64,000 bases of DNA from assembly GCA_019113915.1 (NCBI GenBank), contig DXGM01000016.1, positions 1-64,000 on the forward strand. Reading direction: 5' to 3'. Each line of letters opens with the position of its first letter. Position 1 is the first letter of the stretch. The stretch comes from Candidatus Gordonibacter avicola. GTDB taxonomy: Bacteria > Actinomycetota > Coriobacteriia > Coriobacteriales > Eggerthellaceae. Made by a program: the position numbers and the translations under genes. Below are positions 45,523 through 55,158 of the stretch, piece after piece. Under the pieces are notes generated by a model. It ran no database searches, was not told the DNA's origin, and worked only from the letters and a program-made list of their open reading frames with translations.

Positions 45523-47178
45523 CTACAACCGCTCCTCGGATTTTTGGCGGTGGCGGATGAGGAGGTTGCGCCAGACTACGTAGGCGGCTAGGACGAAGGC
45601 GCCTACGTAGCCGAAGACGGCGAGGAAGGGGACGCCGAGGAATTGGGGGTGCATGTTTGTTTGGGCGAGCAGGCTGGAGCCCACGAACAGGCCCGCCGAG
45701 ATCAGCGCCATGGCCACCGTGCCACTGACGGAGTAGAGGGCGGCCAGCACGTCTGTAGGAATACCCAGTTCAGCGCCCACTTTCACCTGACCACGATTCA
45801 CCATGTCCAGGGTGTGCGATGCCTGCGTGGGCAGGCGCACGGCGGACTCCGTGGATGACAGCGCGATGCTCATGAACTCGCGTGCCTTCGTCTCCATCGA
45901 CTCCCACGTACGCTCGCGGCGGCGCACGTGGTCGGCGATGATATCAATAACGCTCTCATCAGGTGCAATATCAACCAGCACGCCCTCTATGGTCACCATG
46001 CCGCGCGCGAGCAGCGTAAATGACGGCGGCATGGCCAGATTCTGCGAGCGCAGAACGTCGAACACGTCGAGTAGCGCCTGCCCCACATTTATAGAAGCGA
46101 GGTTCGCCGTGGCGTACGAAGCCACCAGCTGACCCAGCTGGTCGAGCAGCCGCCCGTGATCGACGGGGCCATCCTCGCGCGTGGCGGTGAGCAGGGCTTG
46201 CATGAGCGCGTAGGGGTCGTTCTCGGCCGCGGCGCGCAGCATCTTGCCCACCAGCCCGCGTTCCACCGGGCTAAGCAAACCCACCATTCCCAAGTCAATC
46301 CATACAATGTCACCGTCGCTCACCAGCAGGTTGCCAGGGTGCGGGTCGGCGTGAAAGAAGCCGTTGTCCACAATCTGCGTGACGTAGCTCTCAGCCAGCC
46401 GATGTCCCAACTCGCGCGGATCCAACCCCCGCGCGCACAGCGCGGGTATGTCGTTAATCATGGGGCCCTCGATGAAGTCCATGACTAACACATCATCTGA
46501 GCTGATGAGCGGGTACGGCCGCGGACTTTCCACTCCCGGCTGGTCAGCCAAAAGCGTACGGAAGCGTTCAAGGTTGCGCAACTCCACGCGGAAGTCCAAC
46601 TCCTGACGGGTAGTGCGCTCCAATTCTGTGACCAGGTCCTCCAGCGACAACTTGATGCCGTCGGTTGCGCGCGTCAGCCCGATAAGCGCAACAGCCCGGC
46701 GAATAAGCGCCAAGTCCTGCGTCATCTGCTCCACCACGTGCGGCCGTCGCACCTTCACCGCCACCCACGGGCCATCAGGCGCAATGCGGGCGCGATGCAC
46801 TTGCGCGATAGACGCCGAGCCCAGCGGCCGTTCTTCAATGCACGAAAACGTCTCCCGCCACGGATGCCCAAGCGATACCTCCACCGTGGCTATCACCTGG
46901 GAATACGGCATGGGTGGCACATCGGCACGCAGGCGCTTGAACGCCTCGGCGTAGGCAGGCGGAATAACGTCGCTGCGGTTCGCCGCAATCTGCCCCATTT
47001 TCACGAACGTGGGGCCCAAGTCTTCCAACAGGCTGGTGGCCTCATAAGGCGTGAGTCCTTTCAGTACGTGATGCCGCCGCAGGATGCGCTCGATCTCGCG
47101 CAGCCGCCGGCCCGAGTGCGCGCCCTTGTCGCGCCGCGCCTCAACCGCCACCTGCGCCACTTCTCGAAACGTGGGCAT
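45523..47178 (-). CDS. ABC1/AarF/UbiB-family atypical kinase
   Basis: A 551-residue protein with the UbiB kinase-like fold. The family-defining KxGQ motif is seen in FVKMGQIAANRSD. Next are LGSASIAQVHRA, VAVKVRRP, DFIEGPM, then HADPHPGN and WIDLGMVG, corresponding to the catalytic and metal-binding loops. Two membrane helices lie at the C-terminus (ALYSVSGTVAMALISAGLFV and FLAVFGYVGAFVLAAYVVWR). UbiB proteins act in quinone or isoprenoid lipid metabolism. The ATG at 47178 follows GGGAGGT; a frame to 47256 is less likely. Confidence 0.9.
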   Translation of the reverse strand: MPTFREVAQVAVEARRDKGAHSGRRLREIERILRRHHVLKGLTPYEATSLLEDLGPTFVKMGQIAANRSDVIPPAYAEAFKRLRADVPPMPYSQVIATVEVSLGHPWRETFSCIEERPLGSASIAQVHRARIAPDGPWVAVKVRRPHVVEQMTQDLALIRRAVALIGLTRATDGIKLSLEDLVTELERTTRQELDFRVELRNLERFRTLLADQPGVESPRPYPLISSDDVLVMDFIEGPMINDIPALCARGLDPRELGHRLAESYVTQIVDNGFFHADPHPGNLLVSDGDIVWIDLGMVGLLSPVERGLVGKMLRAAAENDPYALMQALLTATREDGPVDHGRLLDQLGQLVASYATANLASINVGQALLDVFDVLRSQNLAMPPSFTLLARGMVTIEGVLVDIAPDESVIDIIADHVRRRERTWESMETKAREFMSIALSSTESAVRLPTQASHTLDMVNRGQVKVGAELGIPTDVLAALYSVSGTVAMALISAGLFVGSSLLAQTNMHPQFLGVPFLAVFGYVGAFVLAAYVVWRNLLIRHRQKSEERL

Positions 47179-47399
47179 GCGCACCTCCCTTGCCATTCGC
47201 CAGTTCGCCACCACGTTGCCGTGGCGCCGCTTCACCAAGCGTCCTACCTGCATCAACCTCCCAGCCTAGCACCACCGCGCGCCGCCCCACATGCGCCCGC
47301 GCATCGGTCATCCCCCGGTCGCCAAACCGCAAGCGCGCCGCCGACAGCCGCGCAACGCGCCGGCCAACGTCCCCGCGCGCGCCGCCCGCGCATGCTATC

Positions 47400-48386
47400 A
47401 TGCACAACACCATGACGCGCATCGAACACACCTCAGCCCCGCTTCCGCTGGCAGCCTACAAAGGCTTCCTCTTGATCGCTGCCGCCATCTGGGGTTTAGG
47501 CACCGTCGTCATCAAATCCACCGTGGACGCATTTCCACCCGCATGGATCGTCGGCACCCGGTTTACGGTTGCGGGCATTGTGTTAGGCCTGATCATGCTG
47601 CCGCGCTTCCGCCGCTCACTGGACCTCGATCACCTGAAGAAAGGCGCCGTCCTGGGCGTGTGGCTGTTTCTGGCCTACTGGGCGAACTCCACGGGGCTCA
47701 CCGACACCACGGCCTCGAACAGTTCGTTTCTCACATCGCTCTACTGCGTCATCATTCCCTTTTTGGGATGGGGCCTGCGCGGCACGCGGCCGACGCGCTA
47801 CAACATTGCCGCAGCGCTCGTGTGCGTGGCGGGCGTAGGGTGTGTGTCGTTCGCGGGGGCGGCCGGCTTCTCGCTGCGGTTCGGCGACCTGATTACCCTG
47901 CTCTCAGCGCTGTTCCTCAGCTTCCACGTGGTGTATTCGGCGAAATTTGCGCCTGGCCGCGACATGACACTGCTCACGGTGATCCAATTCCTTGTGGCTG
48001 GCGTGCTGGGCTTCATCTTCGGCGGCGTGTTCGAACCCATGCCCAATTTCGCAGCACTCGGCACCGACACGTGGGTCAGCCTGGCGTACCTCGCGCTGTT
48101 CGCCTCATGCCTCGCGCTGCTGCTCCAAAACACGGCGGTCGCCCACGTCGATCCCGCGCCAGCCTCGCTCTTCCTGGCTACGGAATCGGTGTTCGGCGTG
48201 ACGTTTTCCATCCTGTTTCTTGGCGAAGCTCTCACGCTGCCCCTGTTCGCCGGCTTCGCGCTCATCTTCGCTGGCATCGTAGCCAGCGAATACCTCCCCC
48301 AACGCGCCGCCGCCAAACAAGAGGCAGACGTGCTCGAACACCCAGAACTCGAACCAGCCGATTCGGCAGAACTGGAAGAAGTCTGA
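47400..48386 (+). CDS. EamA/DMT-family transporter
   Basis: A 328-residue membrane protein with ten predicted helices in two EamA repeats. The first shows AAAIWGLGTVVIKSTVDAFP and WANSTGLTDTTASNSSFLTS; the second SCLALLLQNTAVAHVDPAPA and ESVFGVTFSILFLGEALTLP. The family exports amino acids or nucleotides; the substrate is unknown. The start may be 47400 or 47412 and neither has a ribosome site. The stop codon lies inside the terminal motif of the following repeat. The C-terminal tail is Glu-rich. Confidence 0.88.
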   Translation: MHNTMTRIEHTSAPLPLAAYKGFLLIAAAIWGLGTVVIKSTVDAFPPAWIVGTRFTVAGIVLGLIMLPRFRRSLDLDHLKKGAVLGVWLFLAYWANSTGLTDTTASNSSFLTSLYCVIIPFLGWGLRGTRPTRYNIAAALVCVAGVGCVSFAGAAGFSLRFGDLITLLSALFLSFHVVYSAKFAPGRDMTLLTVIQFLVAGVLGFIFGGVFEPMPNFAALGTDTWVSLAYLALFASCLALLLQNTAVAHVDPAPASLFLATESVFGVTFSILFLGEALTLPLFAGFALIFAGIVASEYLPQRAAAKQEADVLEHPELEPADSAELEEV

Positions 48387-48739
48387 CGCGCTATCGCGCT
48401 GGCTAGTACGCCACAAGGTGTCCAACCTTCTCGCTTTACGACGCGAGCTGACTAACTTGAAGGTGTTGACGTGCGACAAGGATCACCTCCGTAGAAGTGC
48501 TACCAGCGACGGCGCGCAGCGCCTAGTCCCTTTAGGGAAGCATCCGTTCGCGCGAAGCGCGAAAACGCAGGTTCCGGTTGAGTTCTCCGCCTGCGGCGGA
48601 GAGGGCGCTTCGTGAAGCGCCCCTACGAAGGTTATCGTTTTAGTTATGTTTATCGTACATGAACGAGCCCTCGTCATAGTGGTAGGGAGGGTACCCACCC
48701 CGTGGCGTAATCAGTAGCGCGTAAGCGCGTCACTTTATG
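48383..48739. mobile_element. Family-1 dispersed non-coding element, copy B
   Basis: A 357-bp element in the reverse orientation of copy A (6803-7167). Left end CTGACGCGCTATCGCGCT, right end TAGCGCGTAAGCGCGTCACT. Shared blocks include GCTAGTACGCC, ACTTGAAGG, TAGTCCCTTTAGGGA and CCCTCGTCAT. No gene is supported. Confidence 0.65.
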
Positions 48740-48805
48740 TGAAGGTTCGCATGAAGCACGCGGATGGGGATACCGTTTTACGCCTTGGCATTCAAGTTGC
48801 CTCAA

Positions 48806-48951
48806 AATGGCACAGATCGCCCTTATGTACGGATTTGAACCTCTTGGGACCGCGGATCTTTCGCTGTTATTAAAGAAACGCCTGTTCGCTATTTTCCTCT
48901 TTTGATTTTGGAGCTTCAAATCCGTACACGAACGCGATTTTGTGCCAAATT
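48806..48951. repeat. Family-2 palindromic element, copy 2
   Basis: A 146-bp non-coding element with inverted ends (AATGGCACAGATCGCCCTTA and its imperfect reverse complement ending TGTGCCAAATT). It matches the element at 22118-22262, including GACCGCGG and AAAGAAACGCCTGTTCGCT. Confidence 0.65.
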
Positions 48952-48998
48952 CTCGGATGATTCTTACACAGCGCGCCCATCTCATGCCCCAATAGCCG

Positions 48999-49020
48999 GC
49001 GCGAAGCGCGTCACACTTTT
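48999..49020 (+). repeat. Solo family-1 end motif
   Basis: GCGCGAAGCGCGTCACACTT plus TT, 47 bp after family-2 copy 2. The rest of the 890-bp gap up to the fhaA gene (to 49277) holds no gene that I can support; the last 250 bp should contain the promoter of the fha operon. Confidence 0.6.
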
Positions 49021-49277
49021 GCGCAGCGGCGCAAAGCTTTCTCGCCGCCCCTTCCTCTTCACAATAATGACGATTGCGTAAAGGATGGGGCGCGGGGTAG
49101 TGGTTTATGGCAAGATGGAGCATTGCATAGTCATATGCAGAGACACACGATAGTCGAGCGACCGCGTCCGCGCCTTGCGCGTGGCCGGCGATGCAAGCGC
49201 GCACGCCGCAACCCGCGGCGACAGGGGTAGCTGCGCGGGATATCCGCAACCGGAGTTCGCGCGATAAAGGAGATGCG

Positions 49278-50615
49278 ATGGGCTTTCTCTCAAGGTTCGA
49301 AGGCAAGATGGAAGACACGTTGGAAGGTGCGGCCGACCGCATGTTCGACGCTCCCATTTCGCCTGTTCAGATTGCGAAGAAGGCGGAAAAGCAGATGCGG
49401 CGCGGCAAGATGGTGGGCGCGGGTAAGCAGTACGCCCCCACGCTGTACACCGTGCTGGTGAACCCGGATGACGACCAGCGCCTGTTCGGCTATTACCCTA
49501 CGCTGGCGGGCGAAACGGAAACCTATCTTGCAGCGAAGGCGGCCGACGAAGGCCTGGTCATGGACGGGCAGCCGCTCGTGCGCTTCATCGTGGACGAAGA
49601 GTTGAAGCACGGGAAGTTCGACATTATTGCTGAACCCGTGGCGGCACCTATTATTGCTCAGTTGCGCGCGGAAGAAATGCAGCGCTACGGCCTGGGCGGC
49701 GCGGCTCCAGTGCCCGCGGGCGGACAGGCGGCTCCCTATGGTGCGCCGGCCGGGGGTTATGCGGCAGCACCGGCACCTGCACCTGCACCCGCGCCGGTGC
49801 CCGAGCCCGTTCCCTCGCGCGCGCCCGCCCCGCAGGCGCAGCCCTACGGCCACGGCCAACCCGCGCCCGCAGCCGACCCCTACGCACCCAGCGACCCGTA
49901 CGCAGCCCCGGCCGCCTACCCAGCAGCCGCCTCACCTGCGCCGATGCCCCAACCCTACCAGGACTTGGACGCGGGCTTCACCGGCTATGACGACTTCAAT
50001 GCCTACGATCAGGGCGCCAAGCCGCCCCTGCCCTACGTGCCGGAAGACGAAATCGACTACTCCATCGACTACGGCGAATACACCTTCGACAGCCAAGATT
50101 TCCAGGACTATCGCGAAAACGGCCGCTCGCAAGCCCGGCCCGTACCCGCGCCCGACTCCCCCGCCGCAGCCGCAGGCTTCGCGGGCGGCGCAGCCGCCGG
50201 TGCCGCAGCAGCAGCAGCCGCAGCAGCCGCCTACGCCGCGCATCCCGCAGCCGGCGCCCCCGTCGCGGCCGACACCGTGGTATTCGCAGGCGGCGGCCAG
50301 GCCACGCCCGTGCCCAACCAGCAGGCAGTGCGCGCCAGCCTCATTGACACCACGAACAACCGCACCTACACGCTGGCAGCATCGCGCCTACTCATGGGCC
50401 GCGAATCGAAAAACGACATCGTCGTGGACGACATCAACGCCAGCCGCACGCACGCCGAGTTGCGCTTCGAGCCCCAGGGTGTGTGGACCATCACCGACCT
50501 CGGCTCCACCAACGGCACCTTCGTCAACGGCGCTGAAATTGCCACCAGTCCCCTGCGCGAAGGCGACCGCATCACCATCGGCATGACGAACTTCGTGTTC
50601 ACGCAGGCGCAGTGA
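49278..50615 (+). CDS. fhaA: FhaA-like FHA-domain protein
   Basis: A 445-residue protein. The N-terminal DUF3662 domain (GFLSRFEGKMEDTLEGAADR, PISPVQIAKKAEKQMRRGK) is that of mycobacterial FhaA. A Pro/Ala/Tyr-rich linker covers about 145-355. The C-terminal FHA domain binds phosphothreonine (LLMGRESKNDIVVDDINASR, THAELRF, LGSTNGTFVNG). In mycobacteria FhaA couples PknB to late peptidoglycan steps such as MviN. The ATG at 49278 follows AAAGGAG. It starts the operon fhaA-fhaB-pstP-rodA::pbp-pknB. Confidence 0.93.
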   Translation: MGFLSRFEGKMEDTLEGAADRMFDAPISPVQIAKKAEKQMRRGKMVGAGKQYAPTLYTVLVNPDDDQRLFGYYPTLAGETETYLAAKAADEGLVMDGQPLVRFIVDEELKHGKFDIIAEPVAAPIIAQLRAEEMQRYGLGGAAPVPAGGQAAPYGAPAGGYAAAPAPAPAPAPVPEPVPSRAPAPQAQPYGHGQPAPAADPYAPSDPYAAPAAYPAAASPAPMPQPYQDLDAGFTGYDDFNAYDQGAKPPLPYVPEDEIDYSIDYGEYTFDSQDFQDYRENGRSQARPVPAPDSPAAAAGFAGGAAAGAAAAAAAAAAYAAHPAAGAPVAADTVVFAGGGQATPVPNQQAVRASLIDTTNNRTYTLAASRLLMGRESKNDIVVDDINASRTHAELRFEPQGVWTITDLGSTNGTFVNGAEIATSPLREGDRITIGMTNFVFTQAQ

Positions 50616-50666
50616 GCGGAGCGAGCGCGCAATGGTACCTAACCGCATAGAGCGAGGGGTGTTCTC

Positions 50667-51080
50667 GTGATCGATGTCGTGCTGCTGATTGGCCGCCTGC
50701 TGTTCGTGGCGCTGCTATACCTGTTCCTGTTCGCTCTCATGAAAACGGGCGTGGGGCTGGTGCGCGGCCAGCGCAAAAAGGAACGCACCTGGAATCTGTC
50801 GGTCGAACGCGGGCCGAAAGAGCTGCGCGGCGTGTCCATTGTGGTGCGCGGTCCCGTTATTGTGGGCCGCAGCCCCGGCGCCGACATCGTGGTGGGAGCG
50901 GGCTACGTGTCCGGCCGACACGCACGCTTCAGCCTGATGGGACAGAACCTCTTCGTAGAAGACTTGGGCTCAACGAACGGCACAGCCGTAAATGGCCAGC
51001 TCATCAGCGAACCCGTGGCACTCAAGAACGGCGACGTGGTGAACGTGGGCGACGTCGCCATCCGCGTGAGGTTTGCCTGA
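50667..51080 (+). CDS. fhaB: FhaB-like membrane FHA protein
   Basis: A 137-residue protein with one N-terminal membrane helix (VVLLIGRLLFVALLYLFLFA) and a FHA domain (VIVGRSPGADIVVGAGYVSG, RHARFSL, LGSTNGTAVNG). The start is a GTG with a GAGGGG site. Its stop overlaps the phosphatase start (TGATG). It would bind phosphorylated partners of the kinase at the membrane, as FhaB/FipA does in mycobacteria. Confidence 0.93.
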   Translation: MIDVVLLIGRLLFVALLYLFLFALMKTGVGLVRGQRKKERTWNLSVERGPKELRGVSIVVRGPVIVGRSPGADIVVGAGYVSGRHARFSLMGQNLFVEDLGSTNGTAVNGQLISEPVALKNGDVVNVGDVAIRVRFA

Positions 51081-52288
51081 TGGCCGCCGAGCGCGCATAC
51101 AAATCGACGCCCCACACCCGCAAAGGGGCCACCACCACGTTCGGCAGCCGCACCGACATCGGCTGCTTGCGCGACCACAACGAGGACAGTCTCATTGTGA
51201 CGCCGCCGCTGTTCGCCGTGGCCGATGGCATGGGCGGCCACGCCGCGGGTGAAGTGGCCTCCGAAATTGCCGTGAACGTGCTGGCCGAACTGGCTCCCGC
51301 CCATCCCGACCCCGAGGCCCTGGGTCGCGCCGTGGAAGAGGCGAACCGCGCCATCATCCGCGCTGCTCACGAGGGCCGCGGGCGCGAAGGCATGGGCACC
51401 ACCATGACTGCCGCCATGCTGGAAGGCGAACGCCTGATTATTGCCCAGGTGGGCGACTCGCGCGCGTACCTCCTGCACCAGGGCAAACTCCAGCAGCTCA
51501 CGCGCGACCACAGCCTTATGGCCGACATGATTGAAGCCGGCCAGCTCACGCCCGAGGAAGCGCGCACGCACCCCAACCGCTCGGTGATCACGCGCGCGCT
51601 GGGCAGCGACCCCAACACCCAGCCGGACCTCTACGAGATCAACGTGGAAACGGGCGACAGGCTGCTCATCTGCTCCGACGGTCTCTCAGGCATGGTGTCC
51701 GATGCCGACATCGAGTCAACGCTCGCCCGCGTGCGCGACCCCCAGCGCTGTGCCTCGCAGCTGGTGAACGAGGCAATCGCGAACGGCGGCCACGACAACG
51801 TCACCGTTATTGTGGCGGACGTGTCCGGTTTCGCCGAGGTGCGCCGCAAGAAGATGGCGCGCAAGACGAAGTTCACCATCGCGCTGGTGCTGGTGCTGTT
51901 CGCCGCCATTGTGGGCGCGACGGCCTGGGGCACGAACACCTACCTGCACAATGCCGCCTACCTGGCCGAAGACAACGGGAAAGTAGCCGTGTATCGCGGC
52001 GTGCCCGGCGACGTGTTCGGCCTGTCGTACTCCGAGCACGTGGAAACCACCGACGTGAGTGTGGACGACTTGCAGCCCGGATTCGCCGAGCGCCTGAAAG
52101 ACGGCTGGCGCGTGGATAGCGTGGAAGCGGCTCAGGAACTGGTGGAAGAATACCGCCAGGACATCGCCGCCCGCACGCAACCGGGCAACGGCGCGGACAA
52201 TAACGGCAACAACAACGCCAACGCCGCTCCCAACGCCAGCAACTCCTCCACCACCGACAACCAACCCACCCAAGGCGGTGCCGCATGA
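51080..52288 (+). CDS. pstP: PP2C-type Ser/Thr phosphatase
   Basis: A 402-residue phosphatase that should reverse PknB phosphorylation. The PP2C domain (about 20-255) contains RDHNEDSL, VADGMGGHAAGE, GTTMTAAML, QVGDSRAYL, LLICSDGLSGMV and GGHDNVTVI, with the metal-binding Asp residues complete. One membrane helix (FTIALVLVLFAAIVGATAWG) follows, then an extracellular domain of about 110 residues with an Asn/Gln-rich end. It overlaps the next gene by 4 nt (ATGA), so the two are translationally coupled. Confidence 0.95.
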   Translation: MAAERAYKSTPHTRKGATTTFGSRTDIGCLRDHNEDSLIVTPPLFAVADGMGGHAAGEVASEIAVNVLAELAPAHPDPEALGRAVEEANRAIIRAAHEGRGREGMGTTMTAAMLEGERLIIAQVGDSRAYLLHQGKLQQLTRDHSLMADMIEAGQLTPEEARTHPNRSVITRALGSDPNTQPDLYEINVETGDRLLICSDGLSGMVSDADIESTLARVRDPQRCASQLVNEAIANGGHDNVTVIVADVSGFAEVRRKKMARKTKFTIALVLVLFAAIVGATAWGTNTYLHNAAYLAEDNGKVAVYRGVPGDVFGLSYSEHVETTDVSVDDLQPGFAERLKDGWRVDSVEAAQELVEEYRQDIAARTQPGNGADNNGNNNANAAPNASNSSTTDNQPTQGGAA

Positions 52289-55080
52289 CGCGCCGCAACA
52301 TAGAACTGGTCCTGTTGTGCGTAGCGGCGCCCATCGTGGTGCTGCTGTTTGCCATGCTGGCCATCAACCAGGGACAAAGCCTGAACGCGAACACACTGGG
52401 CGCGCCCATCGGCATCTTCGTGGCGTTCGTCATCGCGCATGTGGCCGTGCGCCGTTTCGCGCCAGGTGCCGACCCCGCTATCCTGCCCATCGCGTTTGCG
52501 CTCTCGGGCATTGGCATCGCGTTCATCACGCGCCTTGCACCCTACGCGGAGAAGTCCAACATCGCGCTTAACCAGGTGATGTGGCTCTTCCTGGGCGTGG
52601 CGTGCATGGTGGTGGTGCTGGTGTTGTTCCGCAACCTGGAAAAGATTGCCAACTACAAATACACCCTCATGATAGTGGGTTTTGTGCTGCTGCTGTCGCC
52701 GCTTATCCCGGTCCTCGGCCAGGAAATTAACGGCAGCCGCATCTGGATTGGCATCCCCGGCGTATTCTCATTCCAACCAGGCGAAATAGCAAAAATAACC
52801 ATCGTGCTCTTCCTCGCGGGCTATCTCGCGCAAAACCGCGAGATGCTGTCGGTGTTCACGTGGCGCGTGGGGCCGTTCAACCTGCCCGATATTCGCACGC
52901 TACTGCCGCTTTTGCTCATGTGGGTGGTCGCCCTGCTCATCGTCGTGTTCGAGAAGGACCTCGGCAGCGCACTCGTGTTCTTCTTCGTGTTTCTTATTAT
53001 GTTGTACGTGGCTACGGGCAAGAAGTTTTACCTGGTGGTGGGCCTGGTACTTATCGCTATTGGCGGCGTAGGGGCCTACCTGGAGTTCACCCACGTGCAA
53101 ACGCGCGTGGACATTTGGCTCGACCCATTCGCGGACACGCAGAACCGAGGCTACCAGCTGGTGCAATCGCTCTACTCCTTCGCCGACGGTGACCTGTTCG
53201 GCGTGGGCGTGGGCCGCGGCCTGGCCGGCGGCGGCAACGGCCTGCCCCCCATCCCCGTGGCCGAGAGCGACTTCATCTTCACCATCATTGGCGAAGAGAT
53301 TGGCCTTTTGGGCGCGGCCGGCGTGCTGCTGCTGTTCCTGTGCTTCGCCATCCGCGGGTTCGTGACGGCGGCGCGCGCGAAGAACGACGTCAGCTCGTTT
53401 GTGGCCGTGGGCCTCACGTCCATCATCGTGCTGCAGGCGTTCATCATTGTGGGCGGCGTCACGCGGCTCATCCCGCTGACAGGCCTCACCCTGCCCTTCA
53501 TCAGCCAGGGCGGCTCGTCGCTGCTGGCCAGCTTCATTATTGTAGGCTTCCTTCTGCGCTGCGGCGACGAGGGCACGGGCGTGGGCACCGAAATGGCCAG
53601 CGCCACCACCTCGCTCCATGCAAACAGCGTGCTGGGGCGCGTGTCGCTGGGCAAGCGGCTCACGCACGGCATGATTATTTTCTCCGCCATGTTTGCCCTG
53701 CTGGTGGCCAACCTCACGCTTATCATGGTGGTGCAGGCCGACTACTACCAGAACATGCCCGGCAATAACCACACGCTGGCGAAAGAGGCCAACACCGAGC
53801 GCGGCACCATTTCCACCTACGATGGCGTGGTGCTGGCGCAAAGCGTGCGGCAGGACGACGGCACGTACGAGCGCGTGTACCCGGCGGGCGACCTGGCCAG
53901 CCACGTGGTGGGTTACGCGTCGCAGCAGTACGGCACGTCCGGCATTGAAGCGGCTGAAAACGACACGCTGAAAGGCCAAAGCAACTTCGCCAGCTGGACT
54001 GACGTGTTGAACTCGTTCGCGGGCATCAGCACGCCGGGCAACGACGTCACCCTCACGCTGAACTCGAAGATCCAGCAGGCGGCGCAAGACGCGCTCAGCG
54101 GCTACTCCGGCGCGTGCGTGGTGCTGGATCCCGACACGGGCGCCGTGCTGGGCATGGCCTCCGCCCCTACCTACAACGCCGCCGACTTCGAGGCGCTGCT
54201 GCAAAAGGCCGCGGAAAACCCCGACAGCGGCGACAGCACCCTGCTGAACCGCGCCACGCAAGCGCTCTACGCGCCGGGCTCCACCTTCAAAATTGTCACC
54301 CTGTCCGCCGCGCTGGAGGACGACGTGGCGAAGGAAGACACCGTGTACTCCTCGCCCGGTACCATGGAAATTGGCAACGCGCCCGTCACGAACTTCAACA
54401 AGAACGACTACGGCGACATCACGCTGGCGCGCGCCATGGAACTGTCGTCGAACACCGTGTTCGGCCAGCTGGGCATTCAGCTTGACGCCGAGCGCCTGGT
54501 GGCGGCCGCCGCGAAGTACGGCTTCAACCAGGACCTCGACTTCGAACTGCCCGTGAGCACCTCGCTCATGCCCGAGCCCGCCGAAATGACCGAGTGGGAA
54601 ACCGCCTGGGCCGCCGCCGGCGAGCCAGTGGGCAACCACAAGAGCCCGGCCGGCCCGCAGGCCACCGTGCTTGAGATGGCACTCGTGGGCAGCGCCATTG
54701 CCAACGACGGCGCCATCATGGACCCCTACCTGGTGGAAGGCATCTACAACGCCAGCGGCGAGCGCAGCTACACCGCCTCGCCGGGTAAGTTCCTGCAGGC
54801 CGTGAGCAAGGAAACGGCCAACCGCGTGAAAACCGTCATGGAGGGCGTGGTGAAGAACGGCACCGGCACCGCGGCCGCCATTGAGGGCGTGTCCGTAGCC
54901 GGCAAAACCGGCACCGCTGAAAAGCCCGACGGCAACGACAGTTGGTTCGTGAGCCTAGCCCCCGCCGACAACCCGCGCGTGGTAGTGGCCATCAACCTGG
55001 AGCACGCACAGGAGGGCACGGGAACTGAGCGGGCGCAAAATGTGTTGAAAACGGCCTTGCAGGTGCAAGGGCTTTTGTAA
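52285..55080 (+). CDS. RodA-PBP2 fusion: SEDS glycosyltransferase and transpeptidase in one chain
   Basis: A 931-residue protein. Residues 1-440 are a complete SEDS protein (RodA/FtsW) with about ten helices; key segments are INGSRIWIG, FEKDLGSALVF and LPFISQGGSS. After an eleventh helix (IIFSAMFALLVANLTLIMVV) the rest is a class B penicillin-binding protein: NTERGTISTYDGVVLAQS, LTLNSKIQQAAQDALSG, SxxK at APGSTFKI, SxN at ELSSNTV and KTG at AGKTGTAE. In mycobacteria rodA and pbpA are neighbours in the same operon. Here they are joined without a stop. Confidence 0.95.
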   Translation: MTRRNIELVLLCVAAPIVVLLFAMLAINQGQSLNANTLGAPIGIFVAFVIAHVAVRRFAPGADPAILPIAFALSGIGIAFITRLAPYAEKSNIALNQVMWLFLGVACMVVVLVLFRNLEKIANYKYTLMIVGFVLLLSPLIPVLGQEINGSRIWIGIPGVFSFQPGEIAKITIVLFLAGYLAQNREMLSVFTWRVGPFNLPDIRTLLPLLLMWVVALLIVVFEKDLGSALVFFFVFLIMLYVATGKKFYLVVGLVLIAIGGVGAYLEFTHVQTRVDIWLDPFADTQNRGYQLVQSLYSFADGDLFGVGVGRGLAGGGNGLPPIPVAESDFIFTIIGEEIGLLGAAGVLLLFLCFAIRGFVTAARAKNDVSSFVAVGLTSIIVLQAFIIVGGVTRLIPLTGLTLPFISQGGSSLLASFIIVGFLLRCGDEGTGVGTEMASATTSLHANSVLGRVSLGKRLTHGMIIFSAMFALLVANLTLIMVVQADYYQNMPGNNHTLAKEANTERGTISTYDGVVLAQSVRQDDGTYERVYPAGDLASHVVGYASQQYGTSGIEAAENDTLKGQSNFASWTDVLNSFAGISTPGNDVTLTLNSKIQQAAQDALSGYSGACVVLDPDTGAVLGMASAPTYNAADFEALLQKAAENPDSGDSTLLNRATQALYAPGSTFKIVTLSAALEDDVAKEDTVYSSPGTMEIGNAPVTNFNKNDYGDITLARAMELSSNTVFGQLGIQLDAERLVAAAAKYGFNQDLDFELPVSTSLMPEPAEMTEWETAWAAAGEPVGNHKSPAGPQATVLEMALVGSAIANDGAIMDPYLVEGIYNASGERSYTASPGKFLQAVSKETANRVKTVMEGVVKNGTGTAAAIEGVSVAGKTGTAEKPDGNDSWFVSLAPADNPRVVVAINLEHAQEGTGTERAQNVLKTALQVQGLL

Positions 55081-55158
55081 ATAAGGTATGCTTGTGGCGA
55101 TCATATCAGCTTTGAAAACGCAGCACGCCAAGGGCATGTGACCTAAAGGAGCAAAAAC

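Noticed and set aside
52900..54639. A minus-strand open frame of 579 codons opposite the RodA-PBP fusion
   Set aside because: It has the same shadow composition, and the sense strand has all catalytic motifs.
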